Below, in pieces: positions 46,820 through 59,396 of a DNA stretch of 64,000 bases. How positions within the stretch are numbered: the stretch's first letter is position 1; each line of letters begins with the position of its first letter. The position numbers and the translations under genes were made by a program. The DNA comes from Capsicum annuum (Eukaryota > Streptophyta > Magnoliopsida > Solanales > Solanaceae): contig NC_061120.1 in NCBI RefSeq assembly GCF_002878395.1, positions 91,478,505-91,542,504 on the forward strand, given 5' to 3'. The notes below the pieces were generated by a model. It made no database searches. It had not been told where the DNA came from and saw only the letters and a program-made list of their open reading frames with translations.

Positions 46820-49382
46820 TGAAACGGGTTTAGACCCCTTAGAAAATTTCCTGGATTTTTAGATTTTGGATATCATACGACTTGTGGGTACTAGTTGTAT
46901 GATGGGATACGGTTGGTATGCTCTTGGTCATATGCTAACTAGTATTGGTTGGTGGGTTGGACTAGTTTTTGGAATGGGTACGACTTGGTGGGTACGGGTT
47001 GTATAGTAGGTGATTGGTCGTATGGTTTAGGTGTTTCCTTTACTTAATCAGAGACTTAGTAACTTAACTTAGATCTGAATACGAGTGGCTTACCATGAGC
47101 CATAAGATAGGGTATGAGTCGTACCATTGACTCATATGGTAGACAGTGTTCAAACTTTCTTTGATTCTATTCTTGTAGGGATACGGTTTAGGGGTACTAA
47201 TCGTATGGATGGGTACGACTTGATTTGGGTAAGTCGTATGTTGGACAATGTTGGGTCCAAGGGGGGCCTAGGGTATGAGTGGTGGGTACAACTCATACGG
47301 AAGGGTATGACTGGTATGGGGGAGTCGTACCATCTGATGAGAATTTTAAGGAGTTTAAGTTGGGGGTAATCTGGAAATTTTCCCACTTAACCACTTAAGT
47401 CCCGACGACTTATATCACTATTGGACAACATTTACCCTAATATTCTAATCTTAAACACTTAGAAACTCTCTCTAATTTTCTGTAAGGCTCTTGGGTAAAG
47501 GAAGGCTAAGGTTTCACCTAGACGATCAATTGGGGCATGTACGAGTGATTTCTCTCCACCATCTTCGTAATCTAAGGCATGTTACTCCTCCCTCATTGAT
47601 AGTTCCAAGTAAAGGCATGTTTTATGAATTGTTTTCATAGTATAAATGTTGTATGGTTTTGGGTTTTCAAATACATGTTAGGGGTTTTGGTTACAATGGC
47701 CGGTTATGGTTTTCCCACGTCTTATACTTATGGTTTTCATACTATTATGGTGGTTTGAACATTTGGTTGCATGGGAATGGTTAATTGGTATATGGTTTTG
47801 GCTTTGGAAATACTATGTCCCCAACTTGTTTGATAAAATGCCTATGAGAATATTTTTGGTTAAATTGTTGCACTTTCATTAAACTATGCATAGTATAACT
47901 TGGTAAGGGAACCCTAAATGGCATAAATGGTTTAAATGGTTTGTATTGGCTAAATAGTTAGGTTTAGTGGTCATGGTTATGGTTAATTAAACTTTCTTTT
48001 GGGGAACAAGGGAATCCCCCAAGTAAACATGTTAATGAACAACTTATGGGGTACATGGGATTCCTCCAAGAAAAATAAATAATGGAACACTTATGCGCTA
48101 CACAGGATTCCCCCAATTTAACTTGATAATGTAATCTATGGGTACATGGGAATTCCTTTACATAAAAAGGTTGGCTAAGGTTATTGCTTGCAAGCTATAA
48201 TCAGTATGACGATACCACTACTCATAGCCTTGGTTAATAATAATGACAAATGGTTTGGTTGGATGGTAATGGTTTTAATTGGGCAATAATGGTTGGGTAT
48301 GATATCTAACCATAAAGGTGCCAGTCCAATGGATGAATACTAGAAACTTATGTTTGTCAATATGAGGGTTGGTCATAGCGACCATATATGATACTATGAG
48401 GTACATAGGAATCCTCTATGTACACTGTACATATGTATCATAGAGAGAGAAGGGTACTCCGGAATCCCTTACTCTTATGGTATCTTCGATTCATGCGGCT
48501 ATATGTATCAGGGAAAATTCAGGGGGTTACACTGGACCCATATAGTTTGTGGGTCGTTCTAGGATGGTTAAACTGCACATACCTAGGTTAATGGTTTTAA
48601 AGGCATGTTAAACCCGTCTCTCTTTCCTGAAATGGTTATGTGTGTGTGTATATATATGTGTGTATGTATGGTTGTGTGCATATGGTTGGTTTACTTGGTT
48701 TTATTGGATGGAATTATTTTATCCTTATCCTGGTTCATGCTAACATTTACCCGCTAGCCCGTATTTTAGGTAGCTGTATTTCCACGCTATGCAGGAACTG
48801 GCCATTCTACTCCTCCTTCTTAGTAAACGAATTTGGGATCAGCTATTGGATTAAAATGGTGAGCTTTTATATTTTGGAAGGCTTATTTTCATATCATAGA
48901 TGTCTTTACATACTTTGATTATTTTATGGATATTGATTTTGGCTATGGTTGGGGGCATGTCCCAATCAAATATTGTTTTCTTTCGATTAGAGGCTTTGTG
49001 TGACTACTATGTGTTGGAATGGGCGGTGTCAGCAGTGATGTCAGCCTTAGTATTGGCATTAGTATTGGGGATGATACCGTTGGACTAAATTTATAATTGT
49101 TCCATCCTTTTGTATTATGTTATGGATAGAAACTTGGTTTTTATATTAGTTTGGTTATAGTTATTGGTTGGTATTGGATGGTTGGACTTGTTTGGATAGG
49201 TCACGGTTATAGACCTATCCCATAGTTTGGAATGGTAATAAATGTTATTTTGCTATACGATCAAAATTCATCCGACTCAGGGTATGCGTATTTGGAGGTT
49301 GAGTTGGGTAACGGGGGTGGTCCCTAGTCCTGGATAGACTTGGGATGCCCATTACGACATGGCCTTGGTTCGGGTCATGTCA
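46820..49382 (+). repeat. E3 3' LTR
   Basis: It begins TGAAACGGGTTTAGACC after the purine tract GCGGGGGAGAC and ends CGGGTCATGTCA. It pairs with the 5' LTR except for the solo LTR. It contains (TG)n/(TATG)n near 48630-48675. Confidence 0.87.
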
Positions 49383-49387
49383 TAATC
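49383..49387. repeat. Target-site duplication TAATC (right, E3)
   Basis: The partner of 36945-36949, with one mismatch. Confidence 0.75.
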
Positions 49388-50070
49388 ATTGGTCATGATT
49401 GGACCTAATACTTGTTGGGGAAAACTCTTGTCTGATGACTTTCGTCCATCTGAGGTGCTACAGTCACGGCATGTTGTAAGGCTGGGGACTGGAATGTTGG
49501 AATCGTCGAAGTAGTACTGATGTTAGCTAAACTACTTAAACCCCCCAAAAACTTGTTAAATAAACTATTTTGACATTGGAACCTGAGTTCCACTATTTTG
49601 CACTAGCACCATATTTTCCTCCTTAACTACCACTTCTTAATCCTGAATAAAGTCTAGAGCAGCCTGCTGAGGGAGAGGGTATAAGGATCTCTACCTAGAC
49701 AGTCTTTTAGATGACTAGGCTCTACGCTTGGTAGGTGTTGCCCCTCTTCCTCCCCTTTTTGACCTGCCTCTCGCCCAGGGTCTGCCCAAACCATGGCCTC
49801 AGTTGTCGATTCTAGTGTTGTTGTTTCTACTGTGGTTGTTGTTGCTTTAGTAAAATGAGTATCCACCATCTTTATAAAGAGAATTAAGGATGTCATAGAC
49901 CAATTTAGATCGCCAGATACCAAATGGAATCAAGTACTAGTGCGAAAGGAAAAAAGAAGTGGAACTTATTCATAAAGTCATATAGCCCCAAAGAAAAGTA
50001 TGGATATCTCTGTACCATTTAGCAAGACTCTACTAGACCTATTCTTGTATGACTAGATCGATGTACCAAG
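49388..50070 (-). pseudogene. E1 gag N-terminal part
   Basis: Minus-strand frames 49923-49654 and 49593-49405 are low in complexity (Thr, Glu, Gly and Pro) and lie between the E1 PBS and the E3 insertion point. A Gly/Arg- and acid-rich segment followed by a Gln/Pro/Ala-rich linker (for example, QHAVTVAPQMDE) is usual for the first part of Del/Tekay gag. The capsid text continues at 36944. Confidence 0.55.
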
Positions 50071-50083
50071 TGTTTTGATACCA
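50071..50083 (-). promoter_or_regulatory. E1 primer binding site
   Basis: On the minus strand it reads TGGTATCAAAACA, an initiator-tRNA-Met type PBS with changes, four bases from the LTR end. Confidence 0.7.
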
Positions 50084-50087
50084 TATT

Positions 50088-52099
50088 TGTCACAACCTAA
50101 TTGGTCATGGGTGAAACCCACCTTAACTATACGATGGGAGAGCCATTTAACCTAATCCTTACCTATCTAACATAAATCTTGTTTTTACGCTCTTTCTAAG
50201 TTAACCAACATTTATCATACTTATCACAATTTTAGCCAAAAAAATCATCTTGATATCCATTTATACCAAAATAACTAAAAGTGCGGCAATATGTCTATCT
50301 ATTACATCTTCTACAAGAACTCTACATATCCAGAATAAGATATAAACATAATCCAAAATACTAAACCAAAAGGAAATGTCATTATCCAAAAACAAAGGAC
50401 ATGAACTAATAGAGATGATACAACGATTTTCCGAACATAGTGCCCACCCTTTAATCAAAGTTGGAATCATGAACTAAAGCCGAGGTATCGTCTCAAATAC
50501 TGAAACACGCTTTGCACTCCACAAAAAAAAAAGTATAGGTAGTATCAATACAACAACTACGTACTAGTAAGCATCATCGAACGACTTAAGCTAACACCAT
50601 ACAAATAACTAAGTTAAATACAAGTAAAAAGTAATTAATACACAACTCATAATCAATTGACATATAAGTATATATTCATAAACCACTTCAACTTACAAAA
50701 CCAATAATAAATCTCTTTATATAAATCAATGTTCAAGTTATTCAAGCACATCATCAACACATAGGCAGATTCAGTCAATAATGGTCAAATAACAAATGTG
50801 CAAATATAATTATAACTGCATACTCGGGTCAGCATGGGCCCTCAAATATGATCTATAGGGAATGAGCTCAGTCCATATACCAGTATTGGCGTGGCACCGA
50901 TCCTTTAACAGTGTCGGCATGGCATCCGATCCAATAACATCTTAGTGTATAATCTCAATACATGAGGCTCAATGCATAAGGATAATCAACAATCACAGTT
51001 AATGCCCAAAGATAATCACAAACATTCAACTCACATACAAGCATAGAGTTAAATCAAGTCTACAACTGTATTTAAACCATAGTCTACCTCAATTCCTTGT
51101 CCAAAACCACTATTTGGCCAGAGTCTTTTATTTTTTTTTATTTTTGTTTGTTCTTGATCTATAAGAAACAAATAAGCACATTTCAAAACAAAATTCCCCA
51201 CTTATAGGCATTATAAATCCAAACCCATCAATTTCAACTAATGAACTTAACCTAGTTCGTCATTCTAGGATTTTCTATCCTTTATTCTCTTGAATTCTTT
51301 GTATTTTATGACTACAAGAAGGAATTATACACTAGGAAGTATTTTCTAACAACATAGGATAAAACAATTGAATTCAAGTCATTCTCTAGGAATTCCCACA
51401 AACTTATAAACCTAGGGATAAATATCAATTTTTAACCATGGTTATGATTCCTACTATATTAAGAATCAAGAGAAGTAAATTCAAGTCTAAACGGTAAAGA
51501 AACCTTACCTCAAAGATGAAAAAACCCCAAGTATGGTGAAAATCATCCTCTCTTAATCTTTTAATGGATTTTGAAATAATGAGAATGAAAATCATCATTT
51601 TTCTATTTTAAACTGAGAATATTGTATTTTTATCAGTACAACAATGAATCATCAATATAGTGACATCGCTGTATTGATGGATCTGTCGTTGTAGCGATAC
51701 TTAGGCTAAAATAGACTCATTATGGTGACACTTCTACCGTTGTAGAAACATTGTTGCAACGGTGGATCTATTACTACAGTAATGCCAAAATAGTAGCTCA
51801 ATATCCATTCCTAACTTGGTCCATGTCACGATAAACTTCTCAAAATTTTGATATTACAAACCAACCCTTTCACAATAATCGCTATAACTGAAGTTCTACT
51901 AATTCATTTTATGCACTAAAAATTTCTACGACTTTTTGCTAATCACCATTATAATAACTACTATATTTTCTTTGATCATTCTACACTCAAAATTCTCCTA
52001 AAACTAGGCTAGCCATGAATTTTACAAAATTCGCTTTAGGAAAGACTATGCTGAGGCCTTACTCTCTATTTCAGTGAGGTGACGTTTTGGATCATCACA
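50088..52099 (-). repeat. E1 5' LTR
   Basis: In plus orientation it begins TGTCACAACC and ends GGATCATCACA, so on the minus strand it runs from TGTGATGATCC to GGTTGTGACA. The 950 bases toward 52099 pair with 22560-23481. Confidence 0.75.
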
Positions 52100-52105
52100 G
52101 TACAA

Positions 52106-54345
52106 ATATAATGGAGGAAGATATATATGTAGGACTCCAATCTATTGGTAATGATAAAGCCCCATGTATTTATGGTTATACTACTTATTTCTTTAGGCAA
52201 ACCTGGCACCTCATTATTCATGAAATAATAGCTTAGTTAAGAGCTTATTCACTATAGGTAGACTTCACAAGCCTCATAACTGCACTATAGTGTCTTTGAT
52301 CCCTAAAATCCCTACTCCATCTACTGTAAAAGAGTTTAGGCCTATGCGCTATTGTTCGATATTATAAAAGATTATCTCAAAGGTGCTAGAAAATAGGATA
52401 CATAATGTTATGAACACTGTTATTATGAGTCCCAAGCTACGTTTATACCATGTAGAAACATATCAAAAAACATGATTTTGGCTAATGAACTGGTCAAGGC
52501 ATATATTAGGAAAGATATTTAACCTAGGAGTATGTTAACAGTTGATCTCCAAAAAGTCCATGACTTATTAAAGTGGATTTATTTAGAACAAGTGATGTTG
52601 GAGAGCTGGGTGTTCCTAGTATGTTTACTCATTGGGTGATGTCTTGTATCAAAAACAGTGAGTTATTATTTTCAATGGGGTTATTTCCCCATCTTTTAAG
52701 GCTACTAAAGGACTTAAACATGGGACCCTATGTCCCCTTTTCTCTTTTCCATGGCAATGGAATATTTGAGAAGGTTATCGAATAGGCTGAGAATAGTGAA
52801 GACCTTTAAATATCATCTTAAATATTCCAAGATGGGTATTACTCACCTTTATCTTGCAGATGATTTGCTGATATTCTCCTAGGGTGATCTGGAATCTATC
52901 AAGGTTGTACAAGGGTGCTTTGATCAGTTCTGAAAAGCTTCAGGCCTACAAGCTAATATGAGCAAAAATTTAATTTATTTTGACGGGGTGTTACCAGGTA
53001 AAAATCAAATAATCCTCCATCAACTTGGCTACACTTTAGGTAAGTTTTCATTCAAGTATCTTAGGACTGTACTGTCTACTAAAAATTTACAGCATCTTAG
53101 AGAAAATCATAGCTAGGATTACATCATGGACAGCAAGGAAGTTATCTTATACTGGTAGAGCATAACTTGTTCAAACTGTATTATTTGGTATACAATTTTA
53201 CTAGGCCCAAATATTTGTTATCCTAACAAAGATAATGAAACTCATTGATAGGTTGTATAGAAGCTATCTTTGATATGATGGGGTCATATTACTAAAAAGC
53301 CCTTGTGGCATAAGATAAGGTATGTTGTCCTAAGTCTGTTAGAGACATAGGCATAATCAATATGCAACTATGGAATAGGGTTACAGAATCTAAGGTATGC
53401 TAGGATCTAATTAATAAAGTTGATAAGTTATGGATCAAGTGGATCTACAACTTCTATATATAGGCAGAGGCAGATTCAGAATTTCAAACTTGTGGGTTTC
53501 CAAGGGCTCCTTTTCTACCACTAAGCTATCCCTTGGTTTAGTTATGGGTTCCCACCTATTAATATTTATAACTTTTGACGATTTTTCTATGTAATTTTAA
53601 GTCTTACGGTAGCGGGTGTGGGTTACCGGGAACCCACACCTTCTACTCTACATCCGCCACTGTATATACGAACAGAGTACATGGACTGGTAGTAAATAAG
53701 CCTGTTGTATGATAAATGTCAAAAATATCATTGATCAAGTGTAGCAAATTTAAAGTAGGAAGGAGAGAATGATCAAACAAATCTATCTCTACTTGGTAAG
53801 TGATTAGCCTAGAGGCCAGTGGAAGTGTCTCATGTGTAGTAATGTGTGTAGTAATGCTGCAAGACCTAAGGCTTCTTTCACTATATGGCTCATGCTGAAC
53901 AAGAGGTTACTAACTATTGATAGATTAACAAAATAGAAGGTGGATGAACTAAGACACAACATAAAGATGAGGCTATAGAACACATATTTGTACAATGTCA
54001 GTCTACTATATGTCTGTGGAATAGATTCCACACTTGGATTCATAGATCAGCACTTTCCTCAATAAACTTGGATGTGTTCCTTCAGTGGTGAATATAACAG
54101 GGCAAGGTGAGTCTTTGAAGGTTCAATTGCTAAAGATCATCCTTGTAGAATGTTTTTATGCAATTTGGATTGAGAGCAATGATAGAATTTTTGTAAACAA
54201 GAGTAGAAATATGGACAGTTCGGCTAAAGAGATAGCCTAAATTTCTACTGCTAGAGCCTAATGGGGCATTAAGAAATTCTTACTTATTTTCAGTTTTGAG
54301 CAATAGAATCATGTTAGAGCTCTAGTTTGTAGTGAGATTCAATCA
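52106..54345 (+). pseudogene. LINE ORF2 fragment: RT and zf-RVT
   Basis: The text starts inside RT with LQSIGNDKAPCIYGYTTYFF and continues with FRPMRYCSILYKIISKVLEN. The catalytic box reads L-A-D-D at 52853-52864 (usual F/Y-A-D-D). MEYLRRLSNRLRIVKTFKYH precedes it, and YLRTVLSTKNL and KLSYTGRA follow. The C-terminal zf-RVT region is readable at about 53860-54080 (WNRFHTWIH and similar). Stops and shifts are many, and a hAT-type MITE interrupts it at 53465-53662. It makes target-primed cDNA in intact LINEs. It is on the same strand as the ORF1 fragment at 21397. Confidence 0.75.
53465..53662. mobile_element. hAT-type MITE, 198 bp
   Basis: The ends CAGAGGCAGATTCA and (reverse complement of the right end) CAGTGGCGGATGTA form terminal inverted repeats, and the flanks TATATAGG/TATATACG give an 8-bp duplication with one mismatch. 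An inner palindrome GTGGGTTACCGGGAACCCAC lies near the right end. CAGTGGCGGATCCA-like ends are typical of a hAT MITE family common in Solanaceae (from memory). Confidence 0.75.
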
Positions 54346-54480
54346 AGAACGACGCATGTTGCAAATAGATGCCTGATTTGTAATGCTACTTTTGATAATT
54401 AAATACAACCATTAGTTACTAAAAAATGGTTAGAACCTTTCTTGATCGACTTTTGATAACATTTCAATAGGAAGTGACGA
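54346..54480. other. LINE tail or junction, nothing recognised
   Basis: The LINE text fades around 54345-54410. No clear poly(A) tail is visible. Confidence 0.4.
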
Positions 54481-55016
54481 GGTGTTTTATTCTCTTTGTT
54501 GATCAATTCGATGCAAATTTGTGTTAGGATTGAGATAACCACGTGTCATGTAGGAAAAAATAAAATAAATTTTGAAAGATAATAAATCAGATATAGAAAA
54601 ATACATATCAAAATAGATACAATAACTTGATGTAGTTCCTGAATCGACCTACGTAATGAAATAATATTTTTGTTGCTAGGTTAGGTTTTTAAGAGGTTGT
54701 GAATGAAAAATGAGTAAGTGCTTTTTTAAAAAGACGTCAAGAGAAAGAATGCAATTTAAATAGGCACATTTTTATTTTGGATGGTTATAACATTTTCAAT
54801 GGGTTGTAACTTTTTCAAAGAGTTGAAAGAGTTGCACCTTTATGAAGGGGTACAACTTTCTAAACCATTACTTTGCTTCATGAAGCAACATATTGATGGT
54901 TATAAATATATAAATTTTTCCTCAAGTATACAAAAAAAAATTTGAAAAGAAAAAGGTCTCTCCTCTTTCTTGAAAAACTCTAGTGTGATTTGCTACCGTT
55001 GAGTGCGTTAATAGTT

Positions 55017-55074
55017 CGACAAAGTTTGAGGTACCGTTATTCTATCGACAAAGTTTGAGGTACCGCTATTCTGT
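55017..55074 (+). repeat. 29-bp tandem duplication in copia leader
   Basis: CGACAAAGTTTGAGGTACCG occurs at 55017 and 55046, each followed by a TATTCTRT stretch. Confidence 0.88.
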
Positions 55075-55849
55075 CGAAGTAATTCATTTTATCCTGAGAG
55101 GATATATTCTATAACCTCGAGTACTTGAGAAGAATAATTTTCTTAAGAACACACCGTGAATTCGGTGGACTTGAATCTTCCAATCTTCATCTCTTTCTAA
55201 ACGTTTGATTTTTCTATTTTCCAGAAAAAAGTTTGAAATTTATTTTATTAATGTTCATAAGTTGGGTTGAACTTATTGTTAAAAGTTTAAAGTTGTAAAT
55301 ACAGAATTACAATTTTATTTGATTGTTCATATGTTAGTTTGAACATGTGTTTGAAGTTATTATTGAAAAATACAGATTTTACTAAACCCAAAACACAACA
55401 ATGTTAAGGAAATTAAATAAGAAGAAGAAGAAGAAGAAATATTTATTTTTTGTGCTTGTTTGGTAGAAAAAAATCTCACCATTTATAAATTAAGTACTTG
55501 GTTAATTTGTGTTGAGTTTGATTTTGTATAGACTAAAATCTTTTCATTTCTACTCCCTCGATTAGAAGAATATAAAAACTTCACAGAGGAATCATTGTGG
55601 AAATTCGGTTTGAAGAAAATAAAAGTTTCATCGATTTGTTAAAATCTTTGTATTGGTTTCTGGAGTTTAAAACATGCGGAGTTTCACTCAATTTGAATTT
55701 GATTCTGATTTGAAGTCATAAAAACTTCATCAAGTTTTAAAGTTCATTCCGTTGAGGATTTTGAAGATATAAAAACTCCATCACTAACTAGAAACAAGTT
55801 GGTTAAAGATTAAAGTTCTTCTTGCTAGTATTCTGAAATACTAAAGTGT

Positions 55850-56545
55850 ATGTCAAAGATTGACAGAAAAGTGAAGAATAAAACTAAACAACAAATTGAT
55901 TTAGTTGTGAATGTTGTTGTTCCAACAACAACCAATGTTGTGTCACTAAGTCGTTCAAATATTGATCTAACAACGAAAATGATAGAAAAACAGAAAAATA
56001 TCTTGGTGTGAACTTCAAGGAATGACATCAAATGATATCATTTTGGTTCACCAAACTTGAAATGCAAATGTTCACAAGTAAAGATCCTCATTTTCTAAAA
56101 TAAATAATGATTGAAAATTAATTATCTGACTTAAAAAATCTTGTGAGTCATCTCAAGATAGAAGAGAATAATGAATTGAATGAGAAATCATCAATCATAG
56201 TTCCATATCCTGTTAAGGATCATGCTCAAAATAATAAGAAAATGAAGAAATCTTTTGGACAAGAGATAGAGTAAACCAAGAAAATATTTAAAGGCAAGTG
56301 GTACAATTGTACTGATGTTGTCCACAAAGTTCTAAATAGTCAATTTTTGAATAAGAAGAAGAAAAAAAATCAGATAAATATGTTGGAAGCAACTGAAAAG
56401 ATTGAAAAACTGTGTGCTATGATCATTGAATGCAATCTAGTTGGAAATTCAAATGAAGGGTGGTTTGATTCAAGAGCCACTAGACATGTTTGTGCGGACA
56501 AAGAAACTTTTGCTAATTATGATACCGTTGATTTCAAATAAGTGA
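55850..56545 (+). pseudogene. copia gag remnant and protease
   Basis: A start at 55850 (MSKIDRKVKNKTKQ) leads to a short gag with most of the capsid part deleted. The zinc knuckle at about 56296-56340 has its first Cys changed to Trp (K-W-Y-N-C...H), and the last Cys is lost. The protease start WFDSRATRHVC at 56461 has Arg where the family has Gly in D-S-G-A. It is non-functional. Confidence 0.72.
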
Positions 56546-57500
56546 TCTTCGTGAGAAATAATACAACAACCAAGGTTGAAGGAAGTATAAAGATATTCCT
56601 AAAATGACTTCCAGCAAAGTGTTGACTTTCAACAATGTTCTCCATATTCCGACTATTAGGAAGAACTTAGTGTCGACAACACTTTTTGTTAAAAACAGAT
56701 TTAAATGTGTATTTCTTTTGAAAAAAATTATAATAAGCAAGAATGAAATGTATATAGGAAAGAGCTACCTAAATGAGGCCTTTTCAAACTTGACGTAATA
56801 GTTGTTGAAATGAAGAAAGTTGAGGCTTCTTCTTACTTGCTAGAGTAACATGATTTGTAGTATAGTCGTTTAGGACATGTCAATTATTAAACCTTGTGAA
56901 AATTGATTACTTTGAAAGTGTTGTCTAACTTTGAGTGCAATAAATTAACGTGTCAAATATGTATGAAATCTAAATATGCTAAGCCTTCGTATAAGTCTGT
57001 TGAAAGGAATTTTAATCCCTTAGACTTAATCCACACCGACATGATATGAAGTCAACACCATCTCATGGTGAAAAAAAGTATTTCATAATTTTTATTGATG
57101 ATTGCAATAGATATTGTTTTATTTATTTTTTAAATAGTAAGTATGAAGCAATAAACGTGTTTAGGCAATATAAAACTAAAATTAAAACTTAGATGGATAA
57201 AAAGATTAAAATAATAAGAAGTGATAGACGAGGAGAGTATGAATCTCCTTTTACAAAGATATGTTTGGAAAATAAAATTGTTCATCAAACTACTACCCTG
57301 TATTCACCTCAATCGAATGAAATTCTAGAAAGAAAAAATCAAACAATGAAGGAAATGATGAATGCTTTACTCATAAGTTTAGGATTATCGCAAAAATTAT
57401 AGGGTGAAACTATTCTTACAGCAAATCAAATACTCAATAGAGTGTTCCATTGCAAAACACAATTCACTCCATAGGAAAAATAGAAAGAAAGAAAATCAAA
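56546..57500 (+). pseudogene. copia integrase
   Basis: The zinc part is readable as YSRLGHVNY and LTCQICMKSKYAKPSYKS (about 56855-57000). The catalytic core continues with FFIDDCNRYCF-like text near 57090. The open frame 57193-57402 reads KIIRSDRRGEYESPFTKICL, which contains the second Asp (normally SDxGGE/Y), and YSPQSNEILERKNQTMKEMM, where the Glu is kept. Confidence 0.78.
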
Positions 57501-58760
57501 CTTGAAATATTTCAAAGTGTGGGGGTGTCTAGCCAAAGTTCATGTTCCCATACCTAAAAGGACAAAAAAAGGACCAAAAATTATGGAGTATATTTTCATT
57601 GTATAGGCTACAAATAGTAAAGCATGTCAATTTTTGGTTCATAAATCTGAATATTCATAAAAATATGGTAATTGAATCAGATAATGCTGAGTTTTTTAAA
57701 CAAATTTATTCGTATAAAATTAGACATGATCTGTCTAGTAGAGGGTCTAAATAACCTCGAGATGAACCAAAAGAAAATACACTTAATAATAAGAATTCAA
57801 AGCATAGTATACGTCAAAGAATGCCAACTTCCTTTGGATCAGATTTTGTAACATTTCTTCTTGAAAATGAGCTTCAAATATTTGGGAAAATGATGTCATC
57901 TTCGGACTCATCCATTTGGAAAGAGACAATTAATAGTGAAATTGATTCAATCATGAACGACCACACTAGGGAGTTGATTGATCTTTCTCGAGAAAATAAA
58001 CCTTTAGGTTCTAAATGGATCTTCTAAAGGAAAATAAAAGCTAAAGGTACTATTGTCAAATACAAGAAAAGACTTGTTGTGAAAGACTTTAGACAAAAAG
58101 AAGGTCTTGATTATTTTGAAACATACTTGCCAATAACAAGGATAACGTCTATTCGGATGTTGGTTGCTTTAGCGGCAGTATATGGTCTTGAAATCCATCA
58201 AATGAATGTGAAAACAACTTTTTTAAATGGAGAATTGGAGAAGAAATTTATATGAAATAACCCGAGGGTTTTGTGATTTCTGGTAAAGAAAGAAAAGTGT
58301 GCAAACTTATTAATTCACTTTATGGAAAAAAAATAAGAACTCAAACAGTGGCATGCAAAGTTTGACCAAATCATGTTGGCAAACGATTTCAAGATAAATG
58401 AATGTGATAAATGTATTTATATTAAAGACACTCCAAATCACAAAGTCATTATTTGTTTGTATGTGTATGACATGTTGATTATCAGTAGAAATATTTCTAA
58501 CATAAATGCTACGAAATGAATGCTTGAGAGTAAGTTTGATGTGAAAGACCTTCGAGTTCCTAATATGATCTTAGGAATAAGAATTCATAGAACTGCACAA
58601 GGGTTAGCATTGTCATAGTATCATTACATTGAAAAAGTACTTTACAAGTTCAAGTATTTGAATTTCGATATTGCCAAGACTTTATTAGACGTGAGCTTTG
58701 CACTTCAAAAGAATTAAGGTGAAAGTGATTCACAATTAGAGACTATGCAAGAGTATTGAA
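57501..58760 (+). pseudogene. copia reverse transcriptase
   Basis: The frame 57821-58027 carries the pre-RT segment (DSSIWKETINSEIDSIMND, then NKPLGSKWIF), followed after a stop by KIKAKGTIVKYKKRLVVKDF and MLVALAAVYGLEIHQMNVKT. The catalytic box Y-V-D-D is Y-V-Y-D at 58460-58471, so the first Asp is lost. A frameshift lies near 58245-58255. Confidence 0.8.
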
Positions 58761-58862
58761 AAGTTTGATGTATATCATAAATTATACACAATCATAGATA
58801 GCATGCGCTATTAGTAAATTGAGTCATACAGGGGTAATTTCAATCAAACTCATTGGATTAAA

Positions 58863-59396
58863 ATGAGAAAAGTTTTGGTGTATCTTAAACATACTCAAAA
58901 TTATGCTTTACATTATAACAAATATCCAATAATAATTAAAGGATATAGTGATGCAAATTGGATCATCGAATCGAATAAAGTAAAATCCACGAATGGATAT
59001 GTATTTACTTTAGGTGGAGGATTAGTCTCTCGAAAATCATTCAAACAGACATGTATTGTCTGCTCTATAATGGAATCTAAATTTATCGTGTTAGATAAAG
59101 ACGGTGAAGAAGATGAATGGCTCCGAAATTTCTTAAAAGATATTCCTTATTGTACCAAATCTTTGGCACCAATATTCATACATAGTGATAGTCAAGCAAC
59201 AATAGATTGGACAGGGAGCATGATCTATAATGGTAAATATCTTCATAAAAGACAGAGATATAATACCGTTAGAGAACTACTCTCTAGTGAAATTATCACG
59301 ATTATTTATGTGAAGCCAAAGGATAATGAGTTGAATTCACTAACAAAAAGCTTATTTATAGAGGGAGTTGATAGAACATCGAAGAAAATGGGTTAA
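58863..59396 (+). pseudogene. copia RNase H, long open frame
   Basis: This is the longest coherent ORF of the window (177 codons). It holds the RNase H domain: KGYSDANWIIESNKVKSTNG with the first Asp, MESKFIVLDKDGEEDEWLRN with the Glu, and FIHSDSQATID with the third Asp. It ends with the usual tail DNELNSLTKSLFIEGVDRTS. The internal Met at 58863 is not a true start; the domain is the end of the polyprotein. RNase H removes RNA from the RNA-DNA hybrid. Confidence 0.85.

Larger units (their letters stand above)
36950..49382 (+). mobile_element. E3: plus-strand Ty3-gypsy (Del/Tekay-like) element
   Basis: The unit is 12.4 kb; without the solo LTR in its 5' LTR it is about 10.0 kb. Net LTR lengths are 2551 and 2563 bp. 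PBS, gag, protease, RT, RNase H and integrase follow in order. It is inserted in the gag of E1. LTR divergence in the first 200 bases is roughly one in eight. E2 and E3 share LTR start, PBS type and protein wording and are related families. Confidence 0.85.
22560..52099 (-). mobile_element. E1: minus-strand Ty3-gypsy element, split by E2 and E3
   Basis: Read on the minus strand, the order is 5' LTR (50088-52099), PBS (50071-50083), gag (50070-49388 then 36944-36043), protease, RT, RNase H, integrase (to 33227), integrase C-terminus (23859-23520) and a 3' LTR remnant (23481 to about 22560). Removing E2 and E3 with one copy of each duplication leaves about 7.7 kb. The pol wording and the C-terminal chromodomain-like part fit a Del/Tekay-type chromovirus. 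It is the oldest LTR element in the stack, because both E2 and E3 lie inside its coding region. Confidence 0.8.

Noticed and set aside
22560..52099. A segmental duplication of 22.6-23.5 kb and 51.1-52.1 kb
   Set aside because: Position at the two ends of a minus-strand gag-pol and the adjacent PBS show that these are the LTRs of E1.
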